From Micromonospora sp. MP36 (GTDB lineage: Bacteria; Actinomycetota; Actinomycetes; Mycobacteriales; Micromonosporaceae), in the NCBI RefSeq assembly GCF_008119785.1, contig NZ_VSFA01000002.1, forward strand, positions 1-64,000: a DNA stretch of 64,000 nt. The letters are read 5' to 3'. The position numbers and the translations under genes are program-made. The notes under the pieces are model-generated. The model searched no databases and was not told the DNA's origin. It was given only the letters and a program-made list of their open reading frames with translations. Positions 33,439-43,132 of the stretch are shown here, in pieces. Within the stretch, counting starts at the first letter, position 1, and every line of letters starts with the position of its first letter.

Positions 33439-35726
33439 CGACGGAGCAGTCCGACACCACCGACGGCGGTCGCCCCGCCGGGAGTGATCCGCGGCCGTCC
33501 GCCGACAGCAGCGACCCGGACGGTCCCGCCGCGGCGGCCCCCGAGCCGGTCGTCCGGCAGTCCGGTGCGGACACCGCCCCCACGGCGGCGAAGGTGGCCG
33601 GCGGAAGAGCCGCTACGGCGGCGAAGGAGCCGGTCAACGGAAAGGCCGCCACCTCGACGAAGGACCCGGCCACCATGGACATCAGCGTGGCTGCCGGCTC
33701 GCCGGCGGCCACGGACGCGGATGCCGGCCCGGGCCGCTCCGGGTCCAGAGCCGGCACGACGGCCGCGGCCGGGGCTTCGGGGAACGGTCAGCAGACCGAC
33801 GCGACCGGCACCGGGAAGTCCGCCGAGGGCGGGGCCGACCCGAAGGAGACCGCGAAGTCCGCCGAGGATCCGGTCGGGAAGGCCGATCGCGGCGACACCG
33901 CCGCCGACGCGGCCGGGAAGAAGGGCGAGGACAAGTCGGCTACCGCACCGGCGGATCCGTGGTCGGCCTTCGGCCCGGCACCGGACCCGGTGCTCACCCG
34001 GCCCCGCCGGGCGGTCCGCGCGGTGGGGCGCTTCCTGATCCACGAGTGGACCCTGGCCACCGTCGCCTCGCTGGTGCTGGCCGTCCTGATGACCTGGCCC
34101 ACGCTGCGCTACCCGAGCTACACGCTGCCGCAGGACTACTGGGATCCGAGCCTCCAGGCCTGGCAGATGGCCTGGTCCGGGCACATCCTGCTGACCAACC
34201 CGGCGCAGCTCTGGCACTCCAACAGCTTCTTCCCCGAGTCGTGGAGCTTCGCCTTCTCCGACACCCTGCTCGGGTACGCCCCGGCCGGCATGCTCGGTCA
34301 CGGTCCCGAGGCCGCCGTGCTGCGCTACAACATCATGTTCGTGCTGGCGCACGCGCTCGCCACGCTCGGGGCGTACGCGCTGGCCCGGCAGTTGGGCGCC
34401 GGCCGGATCGGGGCCGCGGTGGCCGGTGCCGCCTACACGTACGCGCCGTGGCTGCTCGCCCAGGCCGGGCACCTGCACATCCTCTCGAACGGCGGCATCC
34501 CGCTGGCGCTGGCGATGCTCGCTCGCGGCCACGGCTGGTCCCTGCGGTACGGCTACCGCCCGCACCGCCGCCACGCCGGCTGGGCGTTCGCCGGCTGGCT
34601 GGTGGCGGCGTGGCAGCTCAGCCTGGGCTTCGGCATCGGGCTGCCGTTCGCGTACCTGCTGGCCGGCATCGTGCTGGTCTCGGCCCTGCTCTGGTTCGCC
34701 CGGCGCTGGGTGGTCCGGCCGGTGAAGCGCCCGTTCGGGTGGCGACTGATCCTCGCCGACGCGCTCGGCGGGTTGCTCTTCGCCGCGGTGGGCGCGCTGC
34801 TGGCGGTGCCGTACTTCACGGTCGCCCAGCAGCACCCGAACGCGGCCCGGACGATCGCCGATATCGAGATCTACTCGCCGCCGGTGAGCGGGTTCTTCAC
34901 CGCCCCGGCCGAGTCGCGGATCTGGGGTCCGCTGCACGAGGGGGCGCGGGCCGTGCTGCCCTGGCACCCCGAGATGACGCTGCTGCCCGGCTTCGTGCTG
35001 TACGCCCTGGCCGCCGGCGGGCTCTTCTTCTCCGTCTGGCGGGTCCGGCACCGGCTCTTCCTGCTCGCCGGGGTGCTGGTGACGATGGCGCTGGCCATGG
35101 GCACCCGGTTCTTCGGCGGCCGGTTCAGCTACGTGCCGCTGTTCGACTACCTGCCAGGCTGGAACGGGCTGCGCACCCCGGGCCGGATGATGCTCTGGGC
35201 CACGCTCCTGCTCGGCCTGCTCGCGGCGGGCGCGGTCACCGCGTTCTGCGCCCGGGTACGCGAGCTGGCCGCCGAGCGGGTCCCCCCGTGGCCCGGGCCG
35301 TGGCTGCGCCTGGCCACCCTGCTGCCCCTGCTGCTGGTGATCGTGGAAGGGCTGAACGTCACCCCGCACCCGGTCGTGCCGGTGCAGCCGGCCGTGATGC
35401 GTACGGTCGACGGCCCGCTGCTGGTCCTGCCCAGCAGCCAGAATCTGGACCAGCCGGTGATGCTCTGGTCGACCACCCGGTTCCAGGAGATGGTCAACGG
35501 CGGCAGCGGCTTCACCCCGGACAGCCAGGCCCGGGTCCGCGACGCTGTCGTCGGCTTCCCCGACCAGCCCAGCATCGCCTACCTGCGCGAGCTGGGGGTG
35601 AAGACCGTGGTCGTGCTGCCCGGGCAGCTCGCCGGTACGCCGTGGGAGGGGCTTCTCGACCGGCCTTCCGACGGGCTGGGGGTGACTCGCTCGGAGGTTG
35701 GTGACGCTGTCGTCTTCCGCCTCTGA
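33435..35726 (+). CDS. Polytopic GT-C-like membrane protein with long disordered N terminus
   Basis: A 763-residue protein. Residues 1–190 are Ala/Gly/Asp/Lys-rich low-complexity sequence, probably cytoplasmic and disordered. From 200 on about 11–12 membrane segments follow. After TM1 the loop LPQDYWDPSLQAWQMAWSGH carries acidic residues where GT-C glycosyltransferases have their catalytic Asp. GMGTRFFG-like and LPGWNGLRTPGRMM segments and a C-terminal soluble domain (LVLPSSQNLDQPVMLWSTTRF) are typical of uncharacterised actinobacterial lipid-linked-sugar transferases. Substrate is unknown. A 22-bp inverted repeat follows the gene. Confidence 0.7.
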   Translation: MTTEQSDTTDGGRPAGSDPRPSADSSDPDGPAAAAPEPVVRQSGADTAPTAAKVAGGRAATAAKEPVNGKAATSTKDPATMDISVAAGSPAATDADAGPGRSGSRAGTTAAAGASGNGQQTDATGTGKSAEGGADPKETAKSAEDPVGKADRGDTAADAAGKKGEDKSATAPADPWSAFGPAPDPVLTRPRRAVRAVGRFLIHEWTLATVASLVLAVLMTWPTLRYPSYTLPQDYWDPSLQAWQMAWSGHILLTNPAQLWHSNSFFPESWSFAFSDTLLGYAPAGMLGHGPEAAVLRYNIMFVLAHALATLGAYALARQLGAGRIGAAVAGAAYTYAPWLLAQAGHLHILSNGGIPLALAMLARGHGWSLRYGYRPHRRHAGWAFAGWLVAAWQLSLGFGIGLPFAYLLAGIVLVSALLWFARRWVVRPVKRPFGWRLILADALGGLLFAAVGALLAVPYFTVAQQHPNAARTIADIEIYSPPVSGFFTAPAESRIWGPLHEGARAVLPWHPEMTLLPGFVLYALAAGGLFFSVWRVRHRLFLLAGVLVTMALAMGTRFFGGRFSYVPLFDYLPGWNGLRTPGRMMLWATLLLGLLAAGAVTAFCARVRELAAERVPPWPGPWLRLATLLPLLLVIVEGLNVTPHPVVPVQPAVMRTVDGPLLVLPSSQNLDQPVMLWSTTRFQEMVNGGSGFTPDSQARVRDAVVGFPDQPSIAYLRELGVKTVVVLPGQLAGTPWEGLLDRPSDGLGVTRSEVGDAVVFRL

Positions 35727-35791
35727 GCTGTTTGGGGCGCGGCGGGGGTTGCTTGTTCACAGCGGGGGTTGCTTGTTCGTTCGCAGCGGGG

Positions 35792-35863
35792 GGTTTGCGG
35801 GGAGCCCAGCCGGCTCCGGGCGGTCAGGCTTGATCCCTCCGCCGGCTGGGCTCCCCGCAAACC
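35792..35863. terminator. 22-bp inverted repeat between convergent membrane-protein genes
   Basis: Perfect arms 35792–35813 and 35842–35863 enclose a 28-nt loop. It lies between the ends of two convergent genes, so a bidirectional terminator is the simple reading. Just before it a 16-nt direct repeat, CGGGGGTTGCTTGTTC, occurs twice (about 35743–35779). The rest of the 255-nt gap shows nothing else. Confidence 0.6.
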
Positions 35864-35981
35864 TGACAACGCAGGCCGCCCCTAATTCTTGGACATGGGG
35901 GGCGACTCGGGTCGGTTGAGCCTCCGGTTCGGGGGGCCTTCGGGGCGGCTCGATCTGGTTGGGTGCTCCTCCGTCTGTGGG

Positions 35982-37514
35982 TTAGGCGGTGATGGGTTTG
36001 GCGGGATGGTCCGTGGTGGCGGGGCGGTGGCGCCAGCGGAGGTACCAGCGGGCATCTTCGGCACCGTTGAGGACGCCGCCGTCGGGGTCGTCGGCGTAGG
36101 TGGCCCGGACCGCGTCCCGCTCGGGGCGCAGGATGTCGCGGATCACCAGGCCGCAGAGCACCGCGACGGTGATGAGGCGCAGGCTGGCGGCCAGCACGAA
36201 GACGCCCTCGGGGAAGACCGGCCGGCTGGTGGCCGTGCCGAGCAGCTCGCCGTAGAAGGCGGCGAAGTAGCAGACCTCGGCGATCTGCCAGGCCAGGAAC
36301 GCCCCCCAGCGCGGTCGGGCGAGCACCGCGAGCGGCAGCAGCCAGAGCACGAACTGCTGCGACCAGACCTTGCTGAAGATCAGGAAGGCGGCGACCACCA
36401 GGAAGGCGAGCTGCGCGAGCCGGGGCCGGCGCGGGGCCAACAACGCCAGCGCGGCCACCCCGAGGCAGGCCAGGCCGAACAGCAGGTACGACACCCAGTT
36501 GAGGGTGGCGACGTGGGCGTTCAGCCACTCGAAGGGCCCTAGGTCACCGGGTGCGGCCGGGCTCACCTTGCCGTCCAGATACCGGCCGATGTACCAGAGG
36601 GTGCCCCAGTCGATCGGCCGGGTGGTGTTCAGCTCGAAGAACCGGCCCCAGCTCTCCCGGTAGGGAATCGCCACCGGCAGGTTCACCAACACCACCGTCA
36701 CCGCAGCCGTGATGACGGACAGGAGGGCGGCCCAGATCCGGCCGGCGCGGACCGCGAGCACCAGGATCGGCCCGAGGATGAACAGCGGCCACAGCTTCGC
36801 CGCACCGCCGAGCCCGAGCAGCACCCCGGCCAGGACGGCCAGCAGGGCGCCGGTCCGGCCAGGGCGGGTGCGCGCCCAGGCCAGCAGCCCGAACGCGGCC
36901 AGCCCGACGGCGAGCAGGTCCCAGTTGACGGTGGCGGTGAGCAGCAGGGCGGGCGCGAGCGCGAACATGGCCGCGTCCCACGGTCGTCGTCGGCGCAGAC
37001 TGAGGATGACCGCGACGGTGGCGACGGCGAGCACGCTGAGCACCAGGGCGTTGAGGTTGTAGAACCACTGCCCCTGGTTGATGCCCGGGTTGTCCACGCC
37101 GAGGGCGTGCACCGGCAGCCCCAGCGCACCCATGAAGTAGCCGGTCAGCACCGGGTACTCCACCGGATGGTCGGCGTAGGGCACCTTGCCCTCGTTGAGC
37201 CCTTCGGCGTAGTAGAGGGCGAGCACGTCCGTGTAGCACATCCGGGTGTACTGCGTGTTGTTCTGCCAGGCGCCGTCCTGGCAGGGCGACTTCTGCACCC
37301 AGTGCAGGGCCAGTGTCAGGCAGGCCAGGGCCAGCACGATCCGGGCGGCGGTCCAGAGTCGCCGCTCCCCGCCCGCCGGCCGGTCCAGGGCGGCGGCGTG
37401 GTCGCCCAACGGGCCGCCGATCAGCTCAGAGGCGCCCCGGACGAAGCCGTCCGAGCGGGACGGATGGTCCACGGTCCCGGTGTCGTCGATGCCTGCCGTC
37501 GACTGGGTGCTCAT
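35982..37514 (-). CDS. Glycosyltransferase family 87 / DUF2029 membrane protein
   Basis: A 510-residue protein with about 12 membrane segments. It is the gene usually found directly after ponA in actinobacteria (the Rv0051 position of Mycobacterium). Periplasmic loop 1 holds QYTRMCYTDVLALYYAEGLN and ADHPVEYPVLTG, matching GT87/DUF2029. GGAAKLWPLFILGPILVLA is the conserved KLWP region, and VWSQQFVLWLLPLAVLA comes later. The activity is probably transfer of a sugar from a polyprenyl phosphate; the acceptor is unknown. The ATG at 37514 is chosen because the family begins there. It shares the minus strand with ponA but a hairpin separates them. Confidence 0.82.
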   Translation of the reverse strand: MSTQSTAGIDDTGTVDHPSRSDGFVRGASELIGGPLGDHAAALDRPAGGERRLWTAARIVLALACLTLALHWVQKSPCQDGAWQNNTQYTRMCYTDVLALYYAEGLNEGKVPYADHPVEYPVLTGYFMGALGLPVHALGVDNPGINQGQWFYNLNALVLSVLAVATVAVILSLRRRRPWDAAMFALAPALLLTATVNWDLLAVGLAAFGLLAWARTRPGRTGALLAVLAGVLLGLGGAAKLWPLFILGPILVLAVRAGRIWAALLSVITAAVTVVLVNLPVAIPYRESWGRFFELNTTRPIDWGTLWYIGRYLDGKVSPAAPGDLGPFEWLNAHVATLNWVSYLLFGLACLGVAALALLAPRRPRLAQLAFLVVAAFLIFSKVWSQQFVLWLLPLAVLARPRWGAFLAWQIAEVCYFAAFYGELLGTATSRPVFPEGVFVLAASLRLITVAVLCGLVIRDILRPERDAVRATYADDPDGGVLNGAEDARWYLRWRHRPATTDHPAKPITA

Positions 37515-37586
37515 GGAGAGGCATCCTGCCGTACGTCGGGCTCCGCGTCCCGCCTCGACCGCAGAATTCCGGTGCTCGGATACGCC

Positions 37587-37619
37587 GACGGCGGCCGGAC
37601 CAGTGGTCCAGCCGCCGTC
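37587..37619 (-). terminator. Hairpin downstream of ponA
   Basis: GACGGCGGC (37587–37595) pairs with GCCGCCGTC (37611–37619), with an inner GGACCA/TGGTCC extension. It starts 14 nt past the ponA stop. Confidence 0.6.
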
Positions 37620-37632
37620 GTGGGCGCTGCGG

Positions 37633-40473
37633 TCAGTACGTCTGTCTCGGGGGCGTGGTCGGCAGAAGACCACCACCGGTGCCGCCGTTGCCGCCGCCAC
37701 CCGGACCGCGGGGGTCGGTCGGCCACGTCCCGGTGTTCCCACCGCCATTGTTGCCACCGCCGTTGTTGCCGCCGCCGTTGTTGCCGCCGCCGTTCGGGCA
37801 GAACAGGCCGAGCGGGTTGTCGCAGCCCGGCTGGGTCGGCGCCGGGGGTGGCGGCATCTCGCCGTTGCCGGTGTCGTCCTTGCCGACGTTCGCGGCGGGC
37901 GGGAAGTCCTTCTTCTCCTTGCCCTTCAGCGCGTCGTTCATGAACCGCTGGAAGATCGCACCGGGCATGCCGGCGCCGCTGATGTTGGCGCCGCCCTTGG
38001 TCTTGATCGCCTTCCGGTCCTTGACGTTGCCGACCCAGACGGCGGTGGCGAGCTGCGGCGTGTAACCGATCATCCAGGCGTCACCGTTATCAGTGGTCTT
38101 CGCGTTGAGTTCCCAGGTACCGGTCTTCTCGGCGACCTTCCGACCATTGGCGAGCGGACGGTGCGACGACTTGGCCGGGTACTGCTCCAGCACCGAGGTC
38201 ACGTCGGCGACGATGTCCTTGGGGATCCGCTGCTCACCCTTCTTGCTCGGGCCCGAAAGCAGACGCCACTTGCCGGTCTGATCCTGCCTCTCCACCTTCC
38301 TGATGAAGTGCGCCTTGTGATAGACGCCCTGGTTGGCGAAGGTGGCGACGCCGTTGGCGTGGTCCAACACGGTGATCGGGTACTGGCCGTAGCCGATGAC
38401 GTTGAAGAACGGGTTCGGGGCCAGGTCCTTCGGGTCCGACTTGGTCAGGTCGTACCCCTTCGCCGGGTTGGTGTCGGTACGCCACATGGTCGTGACGCCG
38501 GCCCGCTTGGCCATGTCGAGGACCTTGTCCGCGCCGATCTTCTCGGTGATGTAGTAGAACGGCACGTTCAGCGACTTCAGTGTCGAGAGTTCGAGCGTGC
38601 AGGAGTCGCCGCAGGAGACCTTGTCGGCGCCGGCGTTACTGACCTTGAACTCCACCCCGTCCGGGGTGAACGCCGTGCCCTTCCACCGCGACTTGATGGA
38701 GATGCCCTCCTTGAGGGCCGCCGCGAGGGTGTAGATCTTGAAGCTCGATCCCGGCGAGTGGCCGCCGCTGACCGCGCCGCTGTCATCGTAGTTCTTGCCG
38801 GCGTAGTCGGTGCCCGTGCCGTCGTCACCGCCGTAGTAGGCGCGCACCTCGCCGCTCTGCGGGTCGATGGACACCACTGCCGCCATCAGGTTCGTCGGCT
38901 GGCCGTCGAGCTCCGATCCCTTCGACTTGCGCTGGGCCGCCTCGAGCGCCGCCGCCTGCATCTTCTTGTCGATGGTCGTCGTGATCCGGTAGCCGCCCTT
39001 CTGCAACGCCTGGCTGCAGAGCGGCTTCTCCAGGGTGGCCGCGGCCTCGTCGTCGGTGCAGAGCTTGAGGTCCCGCAGCTCACTCTTGACGTAGTTGACG
39101 ATGTTGCCGTTCGGGGTCTTGCCCACGTTGGTCAACCCACTGGCGTTCTTCGGCTTCGGCTTCAACGCCTTGAGCGGGTACTCAGTGGGATGCGGCTGCT
39201 TGCCGGCCGCGTCGAGCCACCCCTCGGTGATCATGCCCTGGATGACGTAGTCCCACCGGTCCTTCGCGGCCTGCAGGTTGTCGGCCGGGTCGTAGCCCCG
39301 GTGGGTGGCGCTCGGCTCGGGCTGCTTGATCAGCGCGGCAAGCACCGCCGCCTCCGCCACGGTCAGCTTCGACACGTCCTTGCCGAAGTAGGTCTGCGCC
39401 GCCGCCTGGATGCCATACGCGCCCCGGCCGAAGTAGATCACGTTCAGGTAGTGCTGCATGATCTCCGGCTTGGAGTACCGGTCGTTCAGCTTGGAGGCGA
39501 GGATCGCCTCCTTCACCTTGCGCGCGTACGTGTCCTGGTTGAGGTTGTCGAACGCATTGCGGGCGTACTGCTGGGTGATGGTCGAGGCACCCTGCTTGTC
39601 GCCGCCGGTGAGGTTGTTCCAGGCGGCCCGCGCGATGCCCTTGTAGTCCACGCCGGAGTGCCGGTAGAAGTTCCGGTCCTCGGCCGCGGCCACCGCGTTC
39701 TGTACGTACTCCGGAACGTCCTTGATGTTGACGAAGGTGCGGTTCTCCGCACCGACCCGGGCGATCAGGTCGCCGTTGCTGTATTGGATCGTGGTGGACA
39801 ACGGCGGGGGCGTGTCCTGGGGCAGGATCACGTTCTGCGAGTAGTAGGTGAAGCCGACGACGCCGATGCCGGCGAGCATGATGAAGACGGCGAAGCCGGC
39901 GATCAGCATGTTGATCCGCCGGCGCTTCTTCGCCCGGGCCCGCGCGCCCGGGTCGTCGCCGCCCCGACCGCCTCGTCCGGGCCCGGTCGGGCCGCCCGGT
40001 CCTCCCGGACCGCCGCCCGCCATGCCGGGCACACCGGCGCGGGCCACCGTGGCCCGGCCTCCGACGGCCGCCGAGCCGACGCTCGCCCGGCCGGCCGTAC
40101 CCACGCTGGCCGCGCCGACAGAGGCGCGTCCCGCTGGACCAGCGGGGGACACCGGCACGGAGGCGCGGCCGGCACCGGCCCGGCCGGAGGCTCCACCCGG
40201 GGCCGGCGAGACCGGCACCGAGGCGCGGCCCGCGCCGGCCCGGCCCACCGAGGCCGAGCCAGCGGCGCCACGCGGCGTTGGGGCGACGCCGCCGACCGAG
40301 GCGCGCCCGCCGGACGCGGAGCCCCGGGGCGTCACCGAGGCTCGGGCCGAGGCACCGCCTTCCGACCCGGATGACCAGCCGTTCCCGTGTGCGCTCCCGC
40401 CGTAGTCGGCGTCACCGCTCGGGCCCGGGATCTGGGCCCGCCCACGCGAAGAACTGGAATCGCCGTAGTTCAT
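37633..40473 (-). CDS. ponA: Class A penicillin-binding protein (transglycosylase/transpeptidase)
   Basis: A 946-residue bifunctional PBP. The cytoplasmic N terminus (1–185) is disordered, with Ala/Gly/Arg repeats around RASVG. One transmembrane anchor follows (INMLIAGFAVFIMLAGIGVV). The GT51 domain has EDRNFYRHSGVD and STITQQYARNAF. The transpeptidase has SxxK in SPGSSFKIY, SLN and KTGTWE. The C-terminal tail ends in NGGGNNGGG repeats encoded by a 15-nt tandem repeat (about 37744–37795) and a Gly/Pro stretch. It polymerises and cross-links peptidoglycan. DUF5318 lies directly upstream on the same strand, as in other actinobacteria. Confidence 0.93.
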   Translation of the reverse strand: MNYGDSSSSRGRAQIPGPSGDADYGGSAHGNGWSSGSEGGASARASVTPRGSASGGRASVGGVAPTPRGAAGSASVGRAGAGRASVPVSPAPGGASGRAGAGRASVPVSPAGPAGRASVGAASVGTAGRASVGSAAVGGRATVARAGVPGMAGGGPGGPGGPTGPGRGGRGGDDPGARARAKKRRRINMLIAGFAVFIMLAGIGVVGFTYYSQNVILPQDTPPPLSTTIQYSNGDLIARVGAENRTFVNIKDVPEYVQNAVAAAEDRNFYRHSGVDYKGIARAAWNNLTGGDKQGASTITQQYARNAFDNLNQDTYARKVKEAILASKLNDRYSKPEIMQHYLNVIYFGRGAYGIQAAAQTYFGKDVSKLTVAEAAVLAALIKQPEPSATHRGYDPADNLQAAKDRWDYVIQGMITEGWLDAAGKQPHPTEYPLKALKPKPKNASGLTNVGKTPNGNIVNYVKSELRDLKLCTDDEAAATLEKPLCSQALQKGGYRITTTIDKKMQAAALEAAQRKSKGSELDGQPTNLMAAVVSIDPQSGEVRAYYGGDDGTGTDYAGKNYDDSGAVSGGHSPGSSFKIYTLAAALKEGISIKSRWKGTAFTPDGVEFKVSNAGADKVSCGDSCTLELSTLKSLNVPFYYITEKIGADKVLDMAKRAGVTTMWRTDTNPAKGYDLTKSDPKDLAPNPFFNVIGYGQYPITVLDHANGVATFANQGVYHKAHFIRKVERQDQTGKWRLLSGPSKKGEQRIPKDIVADVTSVLEQYPAKSSHRPLANGRKVAEKTGTWELNAKTTDNGDAWMIGYTPQLATAVWVGNVKDRKAIKTKGGANISGAGMPGAIFQRFMNDALKGKEKKDFPPAANVGKDDTGNGEMPPPPAPTQPGCDNPLGLFCPNGGGNNGGGNNGGGNNGGGNTGTWPTDPRGPGGGGNGGTGGGLLPTTPPRQTY

Positions 40474-40667
40474 TCCTCACACCCTGCCGGTCGCGGTGGG
40501 GCACGAACGCGCCGCCACCCGGTTGCCGTGAGCTGGAACACGAGACGCTACACCCCGGGCGTGCCGGGGCGCAGTCGTCGAATCCGACCTAATCGGACCA
40601 ATTAGACCTAAAAGCTGTCGGTCGCCCTGCCCGGGGATCGGGCCGGGTGCGACCTGACCAGCCAGGT

Positions 40668-41132
40668 TCACCGTTGCGCCTCTCGCCTTCGACGAGGAGT
40701 GGAGCCGGTCGACGCGGCCGAGCCGCGCACCGCCTCCTGCTCCGAACCGTCCTCCGTGCCGCCGGCCAGCCCGTCCCGGCCGAGCAGGAACTGCTCGACG
40801 AGATGGTTCCAGTCGCAGCCGGGGCAGACCTCCACCACGAAGACCTGGAACTCACGCAGCGTCATCGCCAGGAGCGACAACTCGGCCCGGTTGCGTGCCT
40901 GGCCGGCGGACTGCTTGAGCTCGTCTCCGTAAATGTAATGGACGTGAATGAGGTTCTCGCGGCGGCAGATCGGGCAGCGCTCATCGGTGGGCTCGCCATG
41001 GAACCGGGCGGCGTTTTTCAGGTACGGCGAGGCATCGCAGACGTCATACGTGCCGATCCGGTTGGCGAGGAGGTCACGCAGCACCGCTCGCTTCCGGAGC
41101 GAGTAGTCGACGACCTGGCGCTGCGTACGCAT
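40668..41132 (-). CDS. DUF5318 family protein
   Basis: A 154-residue protein of unknown function, always beside ponA in actinobacteria (Rv0049 position). It has two cysteine pairs, ERCPICRREN and EVCPGCDWN, likely a zinc site. The conserved start RTQRQVVDYSLRKRAVLRDL and HVHYIYGDELKQSAGQARN are also present. The C-terminal 35 residues are a variable, charged tail. The ATG at 41132 is preferred over one at 41153 because family similarity starts there. The spacer upstream is shared divergently with the PadR gene. Confidence 0.85.
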   Translation of the reverse strand: MRTQRQVVDYSLRKRAVLRDLLANRIGTYDVCDASPYLKNAARFHGEPTDERCPICRRENLIHVHYIYGDELKQSAGQARNRAELSLLAMTLREFQVFVVEVCPGCDWNHLVEQFLLGRDGLAGGTEDGSEQEAVRGSAASTGSTPRRRREAQR

Positions 41133-41211
41133 GCGGCAAAGGGTACGCGACACCGCCGGGCGAGGCGACCACCGTCACGATCCGTGACGGCAGCACCGCG
41201 TAAACGAGGGT

Positions 41212-41265
41212 TTGCCCTGATCATGCGTCTCCGCTAACGTGCGATGTATCGGTCCGATACATCGC
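41212..41265 (+). promoter_or_regulatory. PadR-gene promoter with 25-bp palindromic operator
   Basis: TTGCCC (41212–41217), 17 nt, then TAACGT (41235–41240) resembles a sigma-70-type promoter. Directly after it lies GCGATGTATCGG (41241–41252), one T, and CCGATACATCGC (41254–41265), a perfect 25-bp palindrome containing ATGT…ACAT, the usual PadR operator core. Transcription would begin inside it, so PadR binding should block its own gene and probably ino1 downstream. Confidence 0.72.
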
Positions 41266-41306
41266 GGCGGTTACGACTCCGCGCCGGGGGTAAGAAGGGG
41301 TGGCCC

Positions 41307-41945
41307 ATGCTCGAGCTAGCCATCCTCGGCCTCCTGCAGGAGGCTCCAATGCACGGCTATGAGCTGCGCAAGGAGTTGGCCGCCAAGCTCGGCGCCATCC
41401 GGGCGGCGATCAGCTACGGCTCGCTCTACCCGACCCTGCGCCGGCTGCAGGCGGCGGGCTGGATCACCGAAGCCGCCGAGACACCCGCGACCGCCGAGGA
41501 GGTTCCCGCGCTGACCAGCCGACGTGGTCGGGTGGTCTACACCATTACGGCGGAGGGCAAGGAACGCTTTGCCCAGCTCATAGCGCAGGCTGGACCCGAG
41601 ACGTACGACGACACGGGCTTCGGCGTGCACTTCGCGTTCTTCGCCCGGACCGACCAGGCCACCCGGCTCCGGATCCTGGAAGGTCGTCGTCGCAGGATCG
41701 AGGAGCGTCGCGAAGGCCTTCGTGACGTGCTCGGCCGGGCAGCCGAGCGACTCGACGCCTACACCCTGGAGCTGCAGCGTCACGGCCTGGAGGCCTGTGA
41801 GCGCGAGGTCCGCTGGCTGGAGGAGCTCATCGCCAACGAGCGCTCCGGCCGAGCCCCGACGGTCCCGCAACCCGGGACGGCCGGCGGCCGACGAGAAAAC
41901 GACAGCCCGCCCCCGCCTGGAGAGTCCAGGAAAGAGCGGCCGTGA
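41307..41945 (+). CDS. PadR family transcriptional regulator
   Basis: A 212-residue protein. The N-terminal winged helix is PadR-type: MLELAILGLLQEAPMHGYELRKEL, ISYGSLYPTLRRLQAAGWI and GRVVYTITAEGKERF. A helical dimerisation domain (about 100–180) follows with a disordered tail rich in Pro, Gly and Glu. It probably represses its own promoter via the palindrome at 41241–41265. It sits next to ino1, as Rv0047c does in Mycobacterium, so control of inositol synthesis is plausible but not shown. The ATG at 41307 fits the family start; an upstream frame from 41244 lies in the operator. Confidence 0.88.
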   Translation: MLELAILGLLQEAPMHGYELRKELAAKLGAIRAAISYGSLYPTLRRLQAAGWITEAAETPATAEEVPALTSRRGRVVYTITAEGKERFAQLIAQAGPETYDDTGFGVHFAFFARTDQATRLRILEGRRRRIEERREGLRDVLGRAAERLDAYTLELQRHGLEACEREVRWLEELIANERSGRAPTVPQPGTAGGRRENDSPPPPGESRKERP

Positions 41946-41969
41946 TGAAAGAAGAAGGAGGCAGACGCT

Positions 41970-43049
41970 ATGGGCTCCGTCCGCGTCGCCATCGTCGGCG
42001 TGGGTAACTGCGCCTCGTCCCTCGTGCAGGGCGTGGAGTACTACCGCAACGCCGACCCGACCGACCGCGTCCCGGGTCTCATGCACGTCACCTTCGGCGA
42101 CTACCACGTCTCCGACGTGAAGTTCGTCGCGGCGTTCGACGTGGACGCCAAGAAGGTGGGCATGGACCTCGCCGAGGCGATCGTCGCCAGCGAGAACAAC
42201 ACCATCAAGCTGTGTGACGTGGCGCCGACCGGCGTGACCGTGCAGCGTGGCCCGACCTTCGACGGTCTCGGCCAGTACTACCGGGAGATCATCGAGGAGT
42301 CGGACGCCGAGCCGGTCGACGTGGCCCAGGCGCTGCGCGACGCGCAGGTCGACGTGGTCGTCTCCTACCTGCCGGTGGGCTCCGAGGAGGCCGACAAGTT
42401 CTACGCCCAGGCCGCGATCGACGCGGGCTGCGCGTTCGTGAACGCCCTGCCGGTCTTCATCGCCTCCGACCCGGTGTGGGCGAAGAAGTTCTCCGACGCC
42501 GGCCTGCCGATCGTCGGCGACGACATCAAGAGCCAGGTGGGTGCCACCATCGTGCACCGCGCCCTGGCCAAGCTGTTCGAGGACCGCGGGGTCGAGCTGC
42601 TGCGCACGTACCAGCTCAACTTCGGCGGCAACATGGACTTCATGAACATGCTGGAGCGCAACCGCCTGGTCTCGAAGAAGATCTCGAAGACCCAGTCGGT
42701 GACCTCCCAGATCCCGCACGAGATGGCCAAGAGCGACGTGCACATCGGCCCGTCGGACCACGTGCCGTGGCTCGACGACCGCAAGTGGGCGTACATCCGC
42801 CTGGAGGGCCGCTCCTTCGGTGACGCCCCGCTCAACGCCGAGCTCAAGCTCGAGGTGTGGGACTCGCCGAACTCGGCCGGTGTCATCATCGACGCCGTCC
42901 GGGCCGCGAAGATCGCGCTGGACCGGAAGATCGGTGGCCCGATCCTCTCCGCCTCCTCGTACTTCATGAAGTCCCCGCCGAAGCAGTACGCCGACCACGA
43001 GGCGCACGCCGCCGTCGAGGCGTTCATCAAGGGCGAGGTCGAGCGCTGA
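41970..43049 (+). CDS. ino1: Inositol-3-phosphate synthase
   Basis: A 359-residue actinobacterial-type myo-inositol-1-phosphate synthase, NAD-dependent, turning glucose-6-phosphate into inositol phosphate for phosphatidylinositol, mannosides and mycothiol. The Rossmann start is [22 protein letters not shown]. Conserved [31 protein letters not shown] and [20 protein letters not shown] are present. The ATG at 41970 is preceded by AAGGAGG. It lies 24 nt after padR and a hairpin follows. Confidence 0.95.
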   Translation: MGSVRVAIVGVGNCASSLVQGVEYYRNADPTDRVPGLMHVTFGDYHVSDVKFVAAFDVDAKKVGMDLAEAIVASENNTIKLCDVAPTGVTVQRGPTFDGLGQYYREIIEESDAEPVDVAQALRDAQVDVVVSYLPVGSEEADKFYAQAAIDAGCAFVNALPVFIASDPVWAKKFSDAGLPIVGDDIKSQVGATIVHRALAKLFEDRGVELLRTYQLNFGGNMDFMNMLERNRLVSKKISKTQSVTSQIPHEMAKSDVHIGPSDHVPWLDDRKWAYIRLEGRSFGDAPLNAELKLEVWDSPNSAGVIIDAVRAAKIALDRKIGGPILSASSYFMKSPPKQYADHEAHAAVEAFIKGEVER

Positions 43050-43071
43050 CGCGCTGAACCACCGCACCGTC

Positions 43072-43101
43072 GAGGGCCGGGTCCGCACGGACCCGGCCCT
43101 C
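43072..43101. terminator. Terminator between ino1 and ogt
   Basis: Near-continuous palindrome: GAGGGCCGGGTCCG (43072–43085) and CGGACCCGGCCCTC (43088–43101). It lies between two convergent genes, 22 nt past the ino1 stop. Confidence 0.7.
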
Positions 43102-43132
43102 CGCGCGTCCCGGCCCACCGGCCGGGGGTACG

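Noticed and set aside
37744..37795. 15-nt tandem repeat as a separate mobile or regulatory repeat
   Set aside because: It lies inside ponA and simply codes for the Asn/Gly-rich C-terminal tail.
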